From: Bacteroidia bacterium
Lineage (GTDB): Bacteria > Bacteroidota > Bacteroidia > Flavobacteriales > Flavobacteriaceae
Reading direction: 5' to 3'
Length of the DNA stretch: 8,218 nt
NCBI GenBank assembly: GCA_030431085.1
Contig: JAUIJW010000096.1
Coordinates: forward strand, 1 to 8,218
Shown here: one piece after another, positions 6,172 to 8,218 of the stretch
Layout of the letters: every line of letters begins with the position of its first letter
Numbering within the stretch: position 1 is the stretch's first letter
Notes under the pieces: model-generated
Told to the model about the DNA's origin: nothing
The model's input: only the letters and a program-made list of their open reading frames with translations
Database searches by the model: none
Made by a program: the position numbers and the translations under genes

Positions 6172-7044
6172 TTAAAGAGAGGTAATGTATTGTTCTAATT
6201 TTTGGTTTCTATGCAGGCCTATTTTTTGTTTTAATCTATACTTTTTCTTTTTTAGACCCTCCATAGATATGTTAAGAACATTGCATATTTGCTGGTTACT
6301 CAAATTAATTTTTACAAGTGCACAATACTGTAGTTCTGTTTTAGAAATAGTAGCGTGTCGTAGTCTCAATTTATTGTAAAAAGACTCATGCACATTCATA
6401 AATAAAGATTCAAAATCATTCCAGTGATTATTGGATACAGCCTCAATACTATAGATTCTTTTAGAAATATCTTTGATCTCTAACCCAAGTTTTTTATTAC
6501 TTATTTGTGGCACGATACGTTCTAATTTGTTTGCTATAGATACTAACAAAGACTCTTTTTCGTGCCCTCTTAAGGCCAACGTCAACAACTCTTTATCTCT
6601 ATTTGCTCTTTTCAAACGTTCTAGTTTAAGTTCTTGATTGACCAATACAAGATCTGAGATATCACTTCCAACCCCCATAAAATAGTTTTCATTTTCAAAT
6701 TCGAAGCCGTAACCTTCAAAAACATAGGGTACTATTTCTTTTGATTTAGTTAAAAAACTGGCATATACCTGGTTGACATAACTTTTAGTTTTGATATTGG
6801 ATAATCCTTTCTCAATCGAAGCATACGAGTTGGTGTTTACAAAAAAAAACGGTTCTTGACCTATGGATTCTTCCGCAGTATAGCCCGTAACCATTAAATG
6901 TTGCTTATTACAGGTGAACAACTTATAAGATTGACCATATTCTTTATAAACATAAAACACACCAGGAATACTATCTATAAGCTTTTTACTGAAAAAATCT
7001 TGATGGGTAAAAAGTTCTAAATTACTCAATAACACTTTATTCAT
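6172..7044 (-). CDS. PAS-domain sensor with LuxR-like C-terminal HTH (transcriptional regulator)
   Basis: This 290-residue soluble protein has three parts. Residues about 18-135 form a PAS-like sensor: SIPGVFYVYKE, then GYTAEESIG, ending YFMGVGSDISD. Residues about 132-160 are a charged heptad-like helix, probably a coiled-coil linker. The C-terminus has the WNDFESLFMNVHESFYNKL motif (208-226) and then a LuxR-like HTH, with ISKTELQYCALVKINLS, QQICNVLNIS and the recognition-helix region MEGLKKKKYRLKQKIGL (261-277). This architecture is common in Bacteroidota regulators; no phosphoacceptor domain or kinase is present. The ligand is unknown. The gene ends 120 nt before the HAD phosphatase gene on the same strand, and an inverted repeat lies in that gap, so control of the HAD-sulfatase unit is a reasonable inference. 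A T9 run (coding strand, 6841-6849) encoding Phe-Phe-Phe near residues 66-68 is a potential slippage site. Confidence 0.82.
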   Translation of the reverse strand: MNKVLLSNLELFTHQDFFSKKLIDSIPGVFYVYKEYGQSYKLFTCNKQHLMVTGYTAEESIGQEPFFFVNTNSYASIEKGLSNIKTKSYVNQVYASFLTKSKEIVPYVFEGYGFEFENENYFMGVGSDISDLVLVNQELKLERLKRANRDKELLTLALRGHEKESLLVSIANKLERIVPQISNKKLGLEIKDISKRIYSIEAVSNNHWNDFESLFMNVHESFYNKLRLRHATISKTELQYCALVKINLSNQQICNVLNISMEGLKKKKYRLKQKIGLHRNQKLEQYITSL

Positions 7045-7091
7045 AATACTAAATACTTCGCTTTAGGTAAAATCTACAATTGAAATAATAC

Positions 7092-7982
7092 TCATGTTAA
7101 ATCTTTTAATGCCTGATCAATATTTTCATAATTAAATTTAAATCCAGTCTTTTTTATTTTGTGACAAGACACCTTACTTCCTTCTGTTAACATCTTCGCC
7201 ATTTCGCCAAGCCCTAGCCTAAGCACAACCTTTGGAACAGATATTGGCCACATTGGTTTATTGAGTTTCTGTGTTATATGAATCATTAAGTCTTTATTAC
7301 TAACGTGTTGAGGAGCCACCGCATTATAACTACCAGAAAGGTTGTGATTCAACACATAAATATACATCCTAACTAAATCATCAATATGGATCCAAGGTAC
7401 AAATTGCTTACCTGATGCCAATGGAGCCGCCAGATAATTATTGGCAATTGCTTCAAATTTTTTAAACGCTCCTCCTTTATCAGATAGTACCACACCTGTT
7501 CTTAATTTTATGACTTTAATATTTTTAGCTTGAAACTGATCTGCTGCGGCTTCCCAAAGTTGACACACTTTGCTTAAAAAATCATTGTAAGGCTTATCGT
7601 TTTCTTCATATACATGAGCAGTTGTTACAGCACCATAATAACCAACTGCAGAGGCAGATATAAAATATTTTACATTGGTTTGATCGCGAATAGCATTGTA
7701 TAATAAACTAGCGCCTTGTACTCTACTATTGATAATCACTTTTTTTCTTGCCTTAGTCCATCTGGTATTACTTATATTGGCTCCAGCTAAATGAATAATA
7801 ACTTCACAACTATTGACTAGATCTACATCAATAATTTTATTTTCTATATCCCAAAAAGATGTGGTGCTTTCTTTTGTTGTTGTACGGCTTAATGTAATTA
7901 CCTGATGACCTTCTACCACGAACTGTTTACCTAAACTAGTTCCTACCAAACCCGTACCTCCTGAAATTAAAATTTTAGCCAT
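7092..7982 (-). CDS. TIGR01777-family SDR epimerase-like protein (NAD(P)-binding, YfcH-type)
   Basis: This 296-residue protein is complete and of the family's normal length. The N-terminal Rossmann motif is SGGTGLVG (7-14). Next come HLAGANI (64-70), the family signature around TRWTKARKKVIINSRVQG (73-90) and SASAVGYYG (109-117), which includes the SDR tyrosine. The PWIHIDDLVR stretch (196-205) follows. The C-terminal DUF1731 tail contains PISVPKVVLRLGLGEMA (246-262) and KTGFKFNYENIDQAL. Members are extended SDRs related to nucleotide-sugar epimerases; their substrate is not established, and they often sit as single housekeeping genes. It lies 72 nt after the nhaC stop and 47 nt before the regulator gene. 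No link to the sulfatase unit is evident. A 5-bp hairpin (8000-8013) lies in its short leader. Confidence 0.92.
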   Translation of the reverse strand: MAKILISGGTGLVGTSLGKQFVVEGHQVITLSRTTTKESTTSFWDIENKIIDVDLVNSCEVIIHLAGANISNTRWTKARKKVIINSRVQGASLLYNAIRDQTNVKYFISASAVGYYGAVTTAHVYEENDKPYNDFLSKVCQLWEAAADQFQAKNIKVIKLRTGVVLSDKGGAFKKFEAIANNYLAAPLASGKQFVPWIHIDDLVRMYIYVLNHNLSGSYNAVAPQHVSNKDLMIHITQKLNKPMWPISVPKVVLRLGLGEMAKMLTEGSKVSCHKIKKTGFKFNYENIDQALKDLT

Positions 7983-8054
7983 ATTACATCTACAATTACT
8001 ACCTGCTTAGGTATGTAAATATAATTATAACTTAAAGAAAAATACTCGTTTAGT

Positions 8055-8218
8055 TTATTTCTTACTCAACTGCTTTATTTTAATATGAAAGGCAGCAAAG
8101 AACAAAGTCATGAATGGACTTAAATAATTAAATATGGCATATACAAAATAGTCTGCCACACTCACTCCTAACACCCCAGACTGATAGGCACCGCAAGTAT
8201 TATAGGGTACCAATACAG
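8055..8218 (-). CDS. nhaC: NhaC-type Na+/H+ antiporter, C-terminal fragment (5' part outside the window)
   Basis: The open frame entering from the right edge gives 53 codons and a TAA stop at 8055-8057. It reads VLVPYNTCGAYQSGVLGVS, then a hydrophobic helix ADYFVYAIFNYLSPFMTLFF, and a short basic tail KIKQLSKK. The P-[WY]-N-T-C-G-A motif followed by a GVLGVS helix and an aromatic-rich FNxLSP segment is what I know from the end of NhaC sodium/proton antiporters, which export Na+ in exchange for H+ at the inner membrane. A sodium antiporter suits a marine organism. Only the last membrane segments are visible, so the subfamily cannot be resolved. No clear terminator follows in the 72 nt before the next gene. 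Confidence 0.75.
   Translation of the reverse strand, partial: VLVPYNTCGAYQSGVLGVSVADYFVYAIFNYLSPFMTLFFAAFHIKIKQLSKK

Noticed and set aside
8000..8013. Hairpin TACCT-GCTT-AGGTA in the leader of the epimerase-like gene, possible nhaC terminator
   Set aside because: The stem is only 5 bp, no U tract follows on the minus strand, and such short palindromes occur by chance.
8016..8023. TATATTTA as a -7 element for the epimerase-like gene
   Set aside because: It resembles TAnnTTTG, but no TTG is visible at a suitable distance and the surroundings are AT-only, so chance match is likely.
1..8218. CRISPR array, tRNA/rRNA, insertion sequence or phage genes
   Set aside because: No spaced direct repeats, no RNA gene signatures and no transposase or integrase coding sequence were seen on either strand.

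Overview
The window is AT-rich and gene-dense, and every supported gene lies on the minus strand. The organism is most likely a marine-type member of the Bacteroidota, probably Flavobacteriaceae. This rests on the low GC, the near absence of Shine-Dalgarno sequences before starts, TAnnTTTG-like -7 elements, a lipoprotein signal typical of the group, a secreted sulfatase, a PAS regulator with the LuxR-like C-terminus common in this phylum, and a MoxR-DUF58-DUF4381-VWA (Bat/aerotolerance-type) operon.

Read in the direction of transcription (right to left), the layout is as follows. First come the last 53 codons of an NhaC-type Na+/H+ antiporter (8218-8055). A complete TIGR01777-family SDR epimerase-like protein follows (7982-7092), then a PAS-sensor regulator with a LuxR-like HTH (7044-6172). 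Next is a two-gene hydrolase unit: a HAD-superfamily phosphatase lipoprotein (6051-5020) and a secreted arylsulfatase (4943-3465, with its signal peptide apparently out of frame just upstream). The unit closes with a convincing intrinsic terminator (3445-3406). Last is a tightly packed operon: MoxR ATPase (3377-2412), DUF58 protein (2406-1471), DUF4381 protein (1466-1026) and a VWA membrane protein (1033 to beyond position 1), with gaps of 4-5 nt or an 8-nt overlap.

The 120-bp gap before the HAD gene holds a perfect 7-bp inverted repeat just upstream of a candidate Bacteroidota promoter. This makes the PAS/LuxR-like protein encoded directly upstream a plausible regulator of the HAD-sulfatase pair. 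That pair suggests periplasmic or surface removal of phosphate and sulfate from an organic substrate.

Three observations stand out. (1) The last ORF begins as a normal BatA-like VWA protein but switches in frame, around residues 214-221, into what looks like the Walker-B half of a STAND/AAA-type ATPase. Neither domain is complete, so this is either a real gene fusion or an assembly chimera. (2) The sulfatase ORF lacks a full signal peptide, yet a one-base deletion in an A7 (or T6) run restores a textbook one. This could be a sequencing error, a recent mutation or a slippage switch. (3) The regulatory gene carries a T9 homopolymer inside its PAS coding region. All intergenic gaps are 120 bp or less, so no long non-coding stretch exists here.
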